Shown here piece by piece: positions 34,442-42,972 of a DNA stretch of 64,000 nt. The position numbers and the translations under genes are program-made. The notes under the pieces are model-generated. The model did not search any database. It saw nothing but the letters and a program-made list of their open reading frames with translations, and was not told the origin of the DNA. Origin of the DNA: CAWCWK01 sp963842125 (lineage in GTDB: Bacteria > Pseudomonadota > Alphaproteobacteria > Rhizobiales > CAWCWK01); assembly GCA_963842125.1 (NCBI GenBank), contig CAWJFE010000001.1, positions 992,001 through 1,056,000 of the forward strand, given 5' to 3'. Numbering within the stretch: the first letter of the stretch is position 1; every line of letters starts with the position of its first letter.

Positions 34442-36547
34442 ATGACAGTCTCCTTCTTCAGCCGGAACACCGGGTCCGTCCTCCAGGCCCTCGACAGCTC
34501 GCAGGCCGTGGTCGAATTCTCGCCAGACGGGGTCGTGCTTCGCGCGAACCGGAACTTCCTGCGGACCATGGGCTACAAGGCCGCCGAGATCGAAGGCCAG
34601 CACCATCGCCTCTTCGTCGAGCCCGGCATGGCGGAGAGCCCGTCCTATGCGGCGTTCTGGACGGCGCTGCAGTCGGGCGAGGGCCAGCAGGCCGAGTACC
34701 CGCGCGTGCGCAAGGATGGCCGCGTCGTCTGGCTGCAGGCGACCTACACGCCCGTCAAGGGTCCGACGGGCCGCGTGACCCGCATCGTCAAGATCGCGAC
34801 CGACATTACGGCCGAGACGCTGAAGAGGGCCGACGTCGCGGGACAGTCGGCCGCCATCCACAAGAGCCAGGTCGTGATCGCCTTCGACCTCGACGGCACC
34901 GTCCTCGAGGTCAACGACAACTTCCTCGAGGCGATGGGTTACAAGCGGAACGAGGTCATCGGCGCGCATCACAGCCTCTTCGTCGCGCCCGAGGAAGCCG
35001 CCGGCCAGGCCTATCGCGACTTCTGGGCGGCGCTTCGCGACGGCGCCTACCAGACCGGCCAGTTCCACCGCTTCGCCAAGGGCGGGCGGGAGAAATGGAT
35101 CGAGGCGACCTACAACCCGATCTTCGACCTAGAAGGGCGCCCCTTCAAGATCGTCAAGTTCGCATCCGACGTCACGGCCGAGAAATTGCGCCAGGCCGAT
35201 TTCGAGGGTCAGATCGCTGCGATCTCCAAGAGCCAGGCCGTGATCGAGTTCGCGGTGGACGGCACGATCCTCGACGCGAACGCGAACTTTCTCGATGTCA
35301 TGGGCTACGAGCTCGGCGAAATCACCGGACGGCACCATAGCCTCTTCGTCGACGAGGCCGAGCGAGACGCGCCGTCCTACAAGGCGTTCTGGGCCTCGCT
35401 CGCGCGCGGTGAGTATCAGGCGGCCAAGTTCCGCCGGATTACCAAGGACGGGCGGGAGGTCTGGATCGAGGCGAGCTACAACCCGATCCTCGATCCGGCG
35501 GGCCGGGTCCTCAAGGTCGTCAAATACGCGACCGACATCACCGAGAGCATGCGCCAGCAGGATCGCTTCAACCTCCTCTCCCTCGTCGCCGACGAGACGG
35601 ACAACAGCGTCATCATCACCTGTCCGGACGGTCTGATCGAGTTCGTCAACCCGGGCTTCGAGCGGCTGACCGGCCATAGCGCCGCGCAGTCGATCGGTCG
35701 CAAGCCCGGCGACCTCCTCCAGGGCGAGCACACCGACCCCGGCACCCGGGAGCGCATTCGCGACAAGCTTCGCCGGCACGAGCCCTTCTACGAGGAAGTC
35801 CTCAACTACTCGCGCACCGGCGACCCCTACTGGATCTCGCTCTCCATCAACCCGGTCTTCGGTTCCGACGGCACGCTGGAGCGCTTCATCTCGGTTCAGG
35901 CGAACATCACCGAGACCAAGCTGCAGGCAATCGATTCGGGTGCCCGCATCGAAGCGATCGAAGCCTCGAACGTCGTGCTGGAATGGGACGGGGCGGGACG
36001 GCTGGTCGTCCTGAACGACGTCGCCTCCCGCGTTCTCGGTCTTGCCGGCATTTCGGCGGCCAGCGGCCACGCGGCACTCGCCTATCGCGCGGTCTTCAGC
36101 GACGAGGAGCGGGCCCGCCTCAAGGCCGGCCAGGCGCTCTCTACCGATCTCGAACTTCCCGTAGGGCAGGACGGGCACAGCTATCTCGCCGCGACGGTCC
36201 AGCCCCTGCACGACGTCAATGGCGATCTGCGCCGCATCGTCGTCTACGCGACCGACGTGACGACCCGGCGCCGGGCCAGCGAGGCGGCGCAGACGATCAT
36301 GAAGGAGGTGCTGGACCGCATCCAGACGACGGCGCAGGACATCTCGGGCGTCTCCGCCCAGACCAACCTCCTGGCCCTCAACGCCACCATCGAGTCGGCG
36401 CGGGCCGGCGAGGCCGGCCGCGGCTTCGCCGTCGTCGCCTCCGAGGTCAAGGTACTCGCCGGCCGCTCCTCGACGCTCTCGACCGAGATCGCCGCCCTCA
36501 TCGGCGAGACCCGCGAGCAGGTCGAGGCGCTGCGGGACGTCGCATAG
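34442..36547 (+). CDS. Soluble penta-PAS chemoreceptor with a short signalling domain
   Basis: A 701-residue cytosolic chemoreceptor. Three consecutive PAS domains (about 14-125, 135-247, 257-370) are near copies of one another, each with SQ(A/V)VxxF and GxHHxLFV patterns such as VMGYELGEITGRHHSLFVDE. A fourth PAS at about 380-500 (DNSVIITCPDGLIEFVNPGF) is of the LOV/PAS_9 kind but has RKPGDLLQGEHT where a LOV cysteine would be GRNCRFLQG, so no photoactive cysteine. A fifth covers 505-620. The signalling part is only about 80 residues and holds the tip SAQTNLLALNATIESARAGE, then stops. The ATG at 34442 is chosen because the first PAS follows at once. Confidence 0.88.
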   Translation: MTVSFFSRNTGSVLQALDSSQAVVEFSPDGVVLRANRNFLRTMGYKAAEIEGQHHRLFVEPGMAESPSYAAFWTALQSGEGQQAEYPRVRKDGRVVWLQATYTPVKGPTGRVTRIVKIATDITAETLKRADVAGQSAAIHKSQVVIAFDLDGTVLEVNDNFLEAMGYKRNEVIGAHHSLFVAPEEAAGQAYRDFWAALRDGAYQTGQFHRFAKGGREKWIEATYNPIFDLEGRPFKIVKFASDVTAEKLRQADFEGQIAAISKSQAVIEFAVDGTILDANANFLDVMGYELGEITGRHHSLFVDEAERDAPSYKAFWASLARGEYQAAKFRRITKDGREVWIEASYNPILDPAGRVLKVVKYATDITESMRQQDRFNLLSLVADETDNSVIITCPDGLIEFVNPGFERLTGHSAAQSIGRKPGDLLQGEHTDPGTRERIRDKLRRHEPFYEEVLNYSRTGDPYWISLSINPVFGSDGTLERFISVQANITETKLQAIDSGARIEAIEASNVVLEWDGAGRLVVLNDVASRVLGLAGISAASGHAALAYRAVFSDEERARLKAGQALSTDLELPVGQDGHSYLAATVQPLHDVNGDLRRIVVYATDVTTRRRASEAAQTIMKEVLDRIQTTAQDISGVSAQTNLLALNATIESARAGEAGRGFAVVASEVKVLAGRSSTLSTEIAALIGETREQVEALRDVA

Positions 36548-36667
36548 GAGCCGAACCACCGGCCTGAGGGCGGTGGAGCGGGGCGCTATCGGGAGCGGCT
36601 GAGTTCGGCGTAGACAGGGGTGTGACGGCGGTTGCCGCGACATCGCTCTGAAGCCGAGGAGAACGCC

Positions 36668-38110
36668 GTGAGCGGTCAGGACGATCGAGCCGACGATCCG
36701 GAGCGGGCGCTGGTGCGCGACGCGATGGGCATGCGATGGGTGGCGCTGCCCGCAATGGCGCGCGACCATGCGGTGATGCTGGTGCTCGACACGCTCGCGG
36801 TCGGGCTCGGCGCGGTCGGACGGGACCACGGGGTCGCGGACGCCCTCGCCGGCACGAGCGCGGCCGATGGGCCGGCGACGCTCTGGCTCGACGGGCGCGG
36901 CGCCGAGGCGGCCCAGACGGCCCTCGTCAACGGGACGCTGGCCGAGGTTCTCGACTTCCAGGAGGTCTGGCTCGACGGGCGCAACAATGGCCATGCGGCC
37001 GTCGTCGTCCTGCCGGCATTGCTGGCACTGGCCGAAGAGGCGGGTGCGCGCGGACGACCCGTCTCGGGTGCCCGGCTCCTCACCGCCTTCGCCGCCGCGC
37101 TCTGCGTGAACGTACGGCTCCTGCGTGCGCTCGGGCGCGCGCACCGGGCCGAGGGGCGCGGCGTGCGCACGACGGCGCTCGGCGCGCCCATCGCGGCGGC
37201 GCTCGGGGGCGCGGTCCTGCTCGGTCTTGGCGAGAACGCATGCCTGGCTGCGGCGAACCACGCGGCGGGTGCCCTTCCTCTCGGGCTTCTCGCCGCGATG
37301 GCACCCAGCGAGGGCGCCTATTCGCAGGACAAGGACGTCGCGGTCGGCCTCTCGGCGCGGCACGCCGTACTGTCGGTGCAGCTGGCGCGCGCCGGGGTGA
37401 GCGCCGCGCCGCGTGCGATCTCGGGCGCGCGCGGGCTCCTCGCGACGCTCGGCTTCGAGAGCGGGCGCCCGCTCGATGCGATCCCCTTCCCGGAGATCGA
37501 TCTCCTCGCCTATGCCATGAAGCCCTATCCGAGCAATTACGGCACGCAGGCCGCCATCCGCGCCGCGCTCGACTGCGCGGCGGCGGTGTCTCACGGCTCG
37601 CTGGCGCGCGTGACCGTGCGGGTCAAGGCGTCGAGCGCGGCCAGCCTCGCCAACCGCGCGATCACGGGGCCGCTTTCGGCACGCTTCTCGCTGCCCTTCG
37701 CCGTCGCGTCGGGCCTCGTGCGCGGGCGCTGCCGGCTCGAGGACTTCGAGGGCGAGGCGCTGCACGACGCATCGGTGCTGGCGATGATGGAGCGGGTCGA
37801 GATCGTCGGCGACGATGCGCTCGAGGCCATGAACGCGGCGCACGGCCTCTTCCCCGCCCGGCTGCGCGCCGTGGCGGAGGACGGCACCACTTACGAACAC
37901 GCGCATGACGACGTCTGGGACGGGCTCGACGCAGCGGCCCGCGCCGGCGTGGTGCGCGACAAGGCGTACGCGCTTCTCGGGCGCGGGGACGCGGGCGAAA
38001 GCGATGGCGCGACAGCTCTTCTCGCCGCCATCGACGGTCTCGAGGCGGCGCCGAGCCTTGACGCCCTCACGCGCGCCGTCGCACGCTCGGTCCGCGCGCC
38101 GGCTTCATGA
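36668..38110 (+). CDS. MmgE/PrpD family protein
   Basis: A 480-residue member of the MmgE/PrpD family, which includes 2-methylcitrate dehydratase, aconitate decarboxylase and uncharacterised lyases/isomerases. Features are AEVLDFQEVWLDGRNNGHAA (the family's LDFDD...HPG region), ALGAPIAAALGGAVLLGL, AMKPYPSNYGTQAAI (the KPYP signature) and a C-terminal swivelling domain. The GTG at 36668 has GAGGAG six bases upstream and is preferred to the ATG at 36632. The gene precedes a peptide-type binding protein by about 110 bp, a pairing seen for MmgE/PrpD genes of unknown substrate. A methylcitrate role is unlikely because no prpB or prpC is present. Confidence 0.82.
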   Translation: MSGQDDRADDPERALVRDAMGMRWVALPAMARDHAVMLVLDTLAVGLGAVGRDHGVADALAGTSAADGPATLWLDGRGAEAAQTALVNGTLAEVLDFQEVWLDGRNNGHAAVVVLPALLALAEEAGARGRPVSGARLLTAFAAALCVNVRLLRALGRAHRAEGRGVRTTALGAPIAAALGGAVLLGLGENACLAAANHAAGALPLGLLAAMAPSEGAYSQDKDVAVGLSARHAVLSVQLARAGVSAAPRAISGARGLLATLGFESGRPLDAIPFPEIDLLAYAMKPYPSNYGTQAAIRAALDCAAAVSHGSLARVTVRVKASSAASLANRAITGPLSARFSLPFAVASGLVRGRCRLEDFEGEALHDASVLAMMERVEIVGDDALEAMNAAHGLFPARLRAVAEDGTTYEHAHDDVWDGLDAAARAGVVRDKAYALLGRGDAGESDGATALLAAIDGLEAAPSLDALTRAVARSVRAPAS

Positions 38111-38219
38111 CGGCGCCGGTGCGACCCCGGCCACAGGGTCGGCACCGCACCAGGAGCCCGGGCCGAACCCGGGCCGAGCCGCGCGACCCCATCCGGGGCG
38201 CGCCAGGGAAGGACACGCC

Positions 38220-39866
38220 GTGCCTGAGAGATCCGATTTCGCGCGCCACCAAGACCGCTCGCTCCCCGGAGACGCGGACCGGCGAGGCGCCACCCGCCGC
38301 ACCCTGCTCGCCGCTGCCGCGATCGGCGGCGCCTTCACGTTCACCGGCCCCGCCGCCGCGCAGGATGCGGCCCGTCCCGACCTCGTCGTCGCCGTCGACG
38401 GCCTCTACCGCACGCTGGAGCCGATCGACGGCAACTCGACCAACGGCTCGCGGATGCATCCCAACATCTACGATCCGCTCGTCGGGCGGAACTGGCTGGA
38501 GGACCCCGAGGGCACCGAGCTCGCTCCCGGCCTCGCGACCGATTGGGAGCAGACGAGCCCGACCGTCTGGACGATCGCGCTGCGCGACGACGTCACGTTC
38601 CACAACGGCGCGCCGATGACGGCCGAGGACGTCGCCTTCTCGCTCTCGGCCGAGCGCATCTGGGGCGAGGATGCGCTCGTGCCCGCCGGCACCCGCTATA
38701 CGGAGGGCTTCGTGCGCGTCGAGGCGACGGGGCCGCTCACGGTCGAGATCGAGACCGAAGCGCCCGACCCCAACCTCATGTACCGCTTCATCACGCCGCT
38801 GGGCTATATCGTGCCCAAGGCGGCCTATCTCGAGATGGGCTTCGAGGCCTTCGGCCAGGCACCCATCGGCACCGGCCCCTACGCGGTGACGGCGTTCGAC
38901 CCTTCCGATCGCGTGGTGATGGAGGCCAATGACGACTATTGGGGCGGCACGCCGCCCGCCGCCTCCGTCACGTTCCAGATCGTACCGGAATTCTCGGCGC
39001 GGCTGGCGGGCACGGTCGCCGGACAGTACCACATCATGGTCAACGTGCCGGCCGACCAGCTCTCGACCATCGCACGCTATGACGAGCTGCGCCTCGAGAC
39101 GATGGGCTTCGACAACTACGTCATGCTCGCCTTCAACACGCTCGACATCGAGGGCGACGGCTCCAACCCGCTCCTCGACGCCAACCTGCGTTATGCGATG
39201 GTGAGCGCGATCGATCGGGATGCCCTCGTCGAGGCGCTGTGGGGCGAGGCGACCTTCGCGCCCGCGCCCTTCAACTTCCCCGAGTTCGGCGCCTATTACG
39301 ACGAGAGCATCGCGCCCCGCTTCCCTTACGACCCGGATGCCGCCGCGGCCTTCCTGGAGGCCGCCGACTATGACGGGTCCGAGGTCGTGGTGAACGTCAC
39401 GCGCGGCGCCTTCCCCAATTTCGATCTCGCGGTCGAGTATCTGGGCGAGCAATGGCGCAATCTCGGCGTCGACGTGCGTCTCAACATCGTCGACAGCTGG
39501 GCGCTGGCGCTCCAGCACCCCTACGGGCTCCTCAACATGTCCATGACGACCCAGTTCGACGGCACGCCGACGCGCGCCATCTGGGGCTTCTGGGGCCCCG
39601 ACTCGGCCCGCGCGACCCGCGAGCGCGATCGCTCCTGGACGCCGCCGGACGCATTCCTCGAGGCCGGCCGCGCCTATCTCGCCGCGACCGAGTTCGAAGA
39701 GAAGAACGCGCAGTTCCGCGCCATGGTCGACGCCTGGGAGGAGGTCACCCCGGCGCTCATCCTGTGGCGCAACATCGCCTCCTGGGTGGTACGCGCCGAA
39801 CTCGACTGGACGCCGATCGCCAGCGTGCAGATGAATCTCGGGCCGGGCTTCCTCAGCATCGAATAG
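38220..39866 (+). CDS. Peptide/nickel-type ABC transporter substrate-binding protein
   Basis: A 548-residue family 5 extracellular binding protein (DppA/OppA superfamily). The N-terminus carries a twin-arginine-like export signal (RRGATRRTLLAAAAIGGAF) ending near AAAQD. Core segments include LATDWEQTSPTVWTIALRDD, VTFHNGAPMTAEDVAFSL, PIGTGPYAVTAFDPSDRVVM and ALVEALWGEATFAPAPFN. The GTG at 38220 has AAGGA six bases upstream. Ligands of the family include peptides, nickel, sugars and opines. The matching permeases oppB/oppC lie on the opposite strand and end 36 bp away, so the transporter is split between convergent units. No ATPase gene of this type is present. Confidence 0.88.
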   Translation: MPERSDFARHQDRSLPGDADRRGATRRTLLAAAAIGGAFTFTGPAAAQDAARPDLVVAVDGLYRTLEPIDGNSTNGSRMHPNIYDPLVGRNWLEDPEGTELAPGLATDWEQTSPTVWTIALRDDVTFHNGAPMTAEDVAFSLSAERIWGEDALVPAGTRYTEGFVRVEATGPLTVEIETEAPDPNLMYRFITPLGYIVPKAAYLEMGFEAFGQAPIGTGPYAVTAFDPSDRVVMEANDDYWGGTPPAASVTFQIVPEFSARLAGTVAGQYHIMVNVPADQLSTIARYDELRLETMGFDNYVMLAFNTLDIEGDGSNPLLDANLRYAMVSAIDRDALVEALWGEATFAPAPFNFPEFGAYYDESIAPRFPYDPDAAAAFLEAADYDGSEVVVNVTRGAFPNFDLAVEYLGEQWRNLGVDVRLNIVDSWALALQHPYGLLNMSMTTQFDGTPTRAIWGFWGPDSARATRERDRSWTPPDAFLEAGRAYLAATEFEEKNAQFRAMVDAWEEVTPALILWRNIASWVVRAELDWTPIASVQMNLGPGFLSIE

Positions 39867-39875
39867 GCAGACGTC

Positions 39876-39898
39876 GCGAGGGCGCTTGGCGTCCTCGC
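39876..39898. terminator. Bidirectional stem-loop between convergent transporter genes
   Basis: GCGAGGGCGC (39876-39885) and GCGTCCTCGC (39889-39898) form a 10-bp stem with one G-T pair and a 3-nt loop. It fills the 35-bp gap between the convergent stops of the binding-protein and OppC genes and is well placed to end both transcripts. Confidence 0.65.
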
Positions 39899-39901
39899 TC
39901 G

Positions 39902-40780
39902 TCAGTCGTCCAAGGTCGGATCGAGCCGATCGCGCAGCCGGTCGCCGAGAATGCTGACGGCGAGCGCGGTCAGGAAGATCACCAGCCCCGGGATGACGGC
40001 CGCCCACCAGGCGTCGACGAGGCCGTCGCGCGCATCGCCGAGCATTCGCCCCAGGCTCGTCAGCGGCGGCTGGATGCCGAGGCCGAGAAAGCTGAGCCCG
40101 GTCTCCAGAAGGATCGTCTGGGGAAAGTTGAGCGTGAACTGGACGATGAGCACATAGGCGATATTGGGCAGGAGATGGCGGCGGTAGAGCGCGATGTCGC
40201 CGAGCCCGAGCGCGCGGGCGGCCGTCACATAGGGTTTGGCCGTCTCGGCCAGGATCGCGGCCCGCACCTGGCGGGCATAGACCTCCCAGCCGAAGACGCC
40301 CATCAGCACGAAAAAGAGCGTCAGGCTGTTGCCGACAAAGGCGACGACGGCGAGTGCGATGACGATGAAGGGCAGGCTCGCCTGCACGTCGACGGCGGCC
40401 ATGACGAGATCGTCCACCCAGCCGCCCTGGCGCACGGCGAGAATGCCGAGGCTCGTGCCGAGGAGCGCGCCGAAGCACGTGCCGACGAGCGCGACGAGAA
40501 TGCTGATCCGCGTCGCCAGCACGAGCCGGGCCAGCGTATCGCGGCCTAGCGGGTCGGTGCCGAGCGGATGGTCCCACGTGCCGCCGAGGCCGACGGGCGG
40601 TCGGTTTCGCGCCAGAAGGTTCGACGCGTCGTGTTCGTAGGGTGTCAGCATGCCGCCCAGGAGTGCGAAGAGGACGATGGCCGCCAGAAGCGTGAGCGCG
40701 ATCCAGGTGACGGGGCCGAGCGCGGCCGTTCGGCGCTTCGAGCGAGGCTGGGGATCGGGGACGGGGGCGGCCACGCTCAT
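39902..40780 (-). CDS. ABC transporter permease (OppC/DppC type)
   Basis: A 292-residue inner-membrane permease of the OppC/DppC family. The N-terminal extension leads to the first helix (WIALTLLAAIVLFALLGGML), the typical loop HPLGTDPLGRDTLARLV follows, then four to five more helices and the EAA motif (AARALGLGDIALYRRHLLPN). It starts inside the last 4 bp of the OppB-type gene, so both are translated together. With its partner it should form the channel for the binding protein encoded convergently at 38.2 kb. ATPase subunits must come from elsewhere. Confidence 0.9.
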   Translation of the reverse strand: MSVAAPVPDPQPRSKRRTAALGPVTWIALTLLAAIVLFALLGGMLTPYEHDASNLLARNRPPVGLGGTWDHPLGTDPLGRDTLARLVLATRISILVALVGTCFGALLGTSLGILAVRQGGWVDDLVMAAVDVQASLPFIVIALAVVAFVGNSLTLFFVLMGVFGWEVYARQVRAAILAETAKPYVTAARALGLGDIALYRRHLLPNIAYVLIVQFTLNFPQTILLETGLSFLGLGIQPPLTSLGRMLGDARDGLVDAWWAAVIPGLVIFLTALAVSILGDRLRDRLDPTLDD

Positions 40781-41700
40781 TCGGAGCGGTCCCGAAGGCG
40801 CGGGTCGAGCAGCGTGTAGCTGAGATCGGTGAGGAGATTGGCGAGCCCCATCGCCAGCGCCGTCATCAGGACGAGGAGCTGCACGACCGCCAGATCGCGC
40901 TCCGAGACGGAGGTGACGAGAAGGCGCCCGACGCCCGGATAGCCGAAGACCTGCTCGGTCACCACCGCGCCCGCGATGAGCTGGCCGACCGAGAGACCGA
41001 GCAGCGTCACCAGCGGTAGTGCGGCATTGGGTAGCGCGTGGGAGACGAGGCGGCGCACCGGCCCCAGCCCCTTGGCCGCGGCGGTGCGCATGAAGGGCTG
41101 GCGCAGCACTTCCAAAAGGCTAGAGCGGGTGTAGCGCGCAAACGCGCCCGACGCCGCCAGACCCAGCGTCGCCGCCGGCATGACGAGATGGCGCCAGTCG
41201 CCCGCGCCGGCCGAGGGCAGCCAGTTCAGCGACAGCGTGAAGAGAAGGATGAGGAGGATGCCGAAGAAGAAGTTCGGCATCGAGAACCCGAAGACGGCGA
41301 ATCCCATCGCGGCCCGGTCGATCCAGGAGTTGCGGTTGAGGGCGGCGAGCATGCCGAGCGTCATGCCGACGCCGACAGCAACGACGAGCGCTACGGCGCC
41401 CAGCAACAGCGTCGCCGGCAATCGCGACAGCACGAGGTCGAGCGCGGGCCCGGAGGTCCGGAACGAATACCCGAAATCGCCCTGCAAGAGCCCGCCGAGA
41501 TAGCCCAGATATTGCTCGATGAGCGGCCGGTCGAGGCCGAGGCGGGCGCGGTAGACGTCGAGGATCGCATCGGGCAGGTCCGGCGGGGCGAAGGCGAGAA
41601 CGGGGTCGCCGGAGAGGCGCAGCGTCACGAAGACGAAGGTCGCCGCCACCCAGAGCGTGAGCGCGAGCCGGATGAGCTTGCGGGCGAGAACGGCGACCAC
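40777..41700 (-). CDS. ABC transporter permease (OppB/DppB type)
   Basis: A 307-residue permease of the OppB/DppB family. The N-terminus LIRLALTLWVAATFVFVTLRLSGDP, cut here at the helix edge, LGLDRPLIEQYLGYLGGLL and GDFGYSFRTSGP are diagnostic. The EAA-like motif is FMRTAAAKGLGPVRRLVSHA. Six helices are visible. It heads the two-gene unit that ends with the OppC-type gene. About 240 bp separates it from the LacI-family gene upstream on the same strand. Confidence 0.9.
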   Translation of the reverse strand: MVAVLARKLIRLALTLWVAATFVFVTLRLSGDPVLAFAPPDLPDAILDVYRARLGLDRPLIEQYLGYLGGLLQGDFGYSFRTSGPALDLVLSRLPATLLLGAVALVVAVGVGMTLGMLAALNRNSWIDRAAMGFAVFGFSMPNFFFGILLILLFTLSLNWLPSAGAGDWRHLVMPAATLGLAASGAFARYTRSSLLEVLRQPFMRTAAAKGLGPVRRLVSHALPNAALPLVTLLGLSVGQLIAGAVVTEQVFGYPGVGRLLVTSVSERDLAVVQLLVLMTALAMGLANLLTDLSYTLLDPRLRDRSE

Positions 41701-41812
41701 GAACGCCTTCAGCCTCGGATCGTCGCGAACGGGCCGATGGCCGGGCGTGGCGGGGCGCTATCCGTCGCGAGTCCCATGGCGGCGGATCCTTCAGCGTGAG
41801 GGGGGAACGTTG

Positions 41813-41824
41813 CGTCTCGAGACG
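41813..41824. promoter_or_regulatory. 12-bp palindrome upstream of the oppB-type gene
   Basis: CGTCTCGAGACG is a perfect palindrome 113 bp upstream of the permease start, in the gap after the LacI-family gene. It could be an operator; a chance match in GC-rich DNA is also plausible. Confidence 0.3.
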
Positions 41825-41941
41825 GGCGCTGACGGATGTAGGCCGTCGCGACCCCTTCGTTGACCTCTCCGTTCTGCGCCGCGCCCGCGCCGGCGGTCAA
41901 GGCTTCGGCGGGCCGCACGTCGTCACGTCTGCGCCATCTCG

Positions 41942-42949
41942 TCAGGCCGAGGCGCGGCGCATGACGGTGAAGCCGAGATCGTGGACGGGCTCGGTGCGGG
42001 CGCCGCCGAGCCGCGCGATGACGGCGCTGGCGGCGGCGTTACCCTGCGCCTGCCGATCGACGGAGATGGTCGTGAGGGCGGGCTCGACGGAGGCCGCGAA
42101 GTCCTGATCGCCGAACCCCATGACGGCCAGCCGGTCCGGCACGGCGATGCCGCGCGCGGCGGCCTCGATGAGGACGCCGTGGGCGAGGAGGTCGGACGAG
42201 CAGAAGACGAGACCGTCCGTGAAGCCGTGATCGGCGATGAGACGGCCGAGCGACCGGCGCCCCTCCGCGATGCTGGCCGCGCCCTCGAGATCGAGGCCGA
42301 TGACACGCCCATCGTCTTCGCGGATGCGCGCGGCGAAGGCGGCGGCGCGGCGGCGGGCGCGGGTATCGTTGGCCGAGATCGTCGCCATGCGCGCATGGCC
42401 GGCGGCGAGCGCGAACTCGGCCGCGCGCCGGCCCGCCTCGGCGTGGGAGAAGCCGACGCACATGTCGATCGGCGTGTCGGTGATGTCCCAGACCTCGACC
42501 ACGGGGATGTGTGCGCCCAAGAGCAATTTTCGTGCGCGGGGGGTGTGGTGGATGCCGGTCAGGAGCATGGCGTCCGGGCGGCGCGAGAGATGGGCCGCGA
42601 CGAGCGCCTCCTCCCGGGCCGGGTCATGGCCGGTCTCGGAGAGGAGGATCTGGTAGCCCGCCTCGCGCATGGCCTCGGTGAAGGCCTGGACGAGGTTGGA
42701 GTAGATCGGGTTGGCGATCGAGGGCACGAGCGCGGTCACGAGCTGGCTCTTGCGGGAGGCGAGCGCGCCGGCGACGGCGTTGGGAACGTAGCCCGTCGCC
42801 TCGATGGCGCGCTCGATCCGCGCCATCGTCGCCGGGGAGACCTTGGACGGCTCGCGCAGGGCCCGCGAGACGGTGATCTGGCTCACGCCCGCCATGCGGC
42901 CGACGGCCGCCATGGTGACCGCTCGACCCTCGTCGTCTCTCGCGCCCAC
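41942..42949 (-). CDS. LacI-family transcriptional regulator
   Basis: A 335-residue repressor. The helix-turn-helix is TMAAVGRMAGVSQITVSRAL with the hinge YVPNAVAGALASRKSQLV, and the periplasmic-binding-like effector domain follows (PSIANPIYSNLVQAFTEA, and the dimer region DGLVFCSSDLLAHGVLIEA). It resembles the gluconate repressor branch of the family (LacI-type GntR). It is read from the same strand as and 23 bp after tctA, so it is likely the last gene of the TTT operon. Its probable operator is the imperfect palindrome at 46225-46240, between the TTT operon and the divergent sugar-acid genes. The effector would then be a sugar acid or its product. Confidence 0.9.
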   Translation of the reverse strand: MGARDDEGRAVTMAAVGRMAGVSQITVSRALREPSKVSPATMARIERAIEATGYVPNAVAGALASRKSQLVTALVPSIANPIYSNLVQAFTEAMREAGYQILLSETGHDPAREEALVAAHLSRRPDAMLLTGIHHTPRARKLLLGAHIPVVEVWDITDTPIDMCVGFSHAEAGRRAAEFALAAGHARMATISANDTRARRRAAAFAARIREDDGRVIGLDLEGAASIAEGRRSLGRLIADHGFTDGLVFCSSDLLAHGVLIEAAARGIAVPDRLAVMGFGDQDFAASVEPALTTISVDRQAQGNAAASAVIARLGGARTEPVHDLGFTVMRRASA

Positions 42950-42972
42950 GCGTCATCCACCCTTCGTCTCGA

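Noticed and set aside
36244..36547. Truncation or frameshift of the penta-PAS chemoreceptor signalling domain
   Set aside because: The frame ends at a normal stop and no chemoreceptor sequence was seen in other frames downstream, so the short domain seems genuine.
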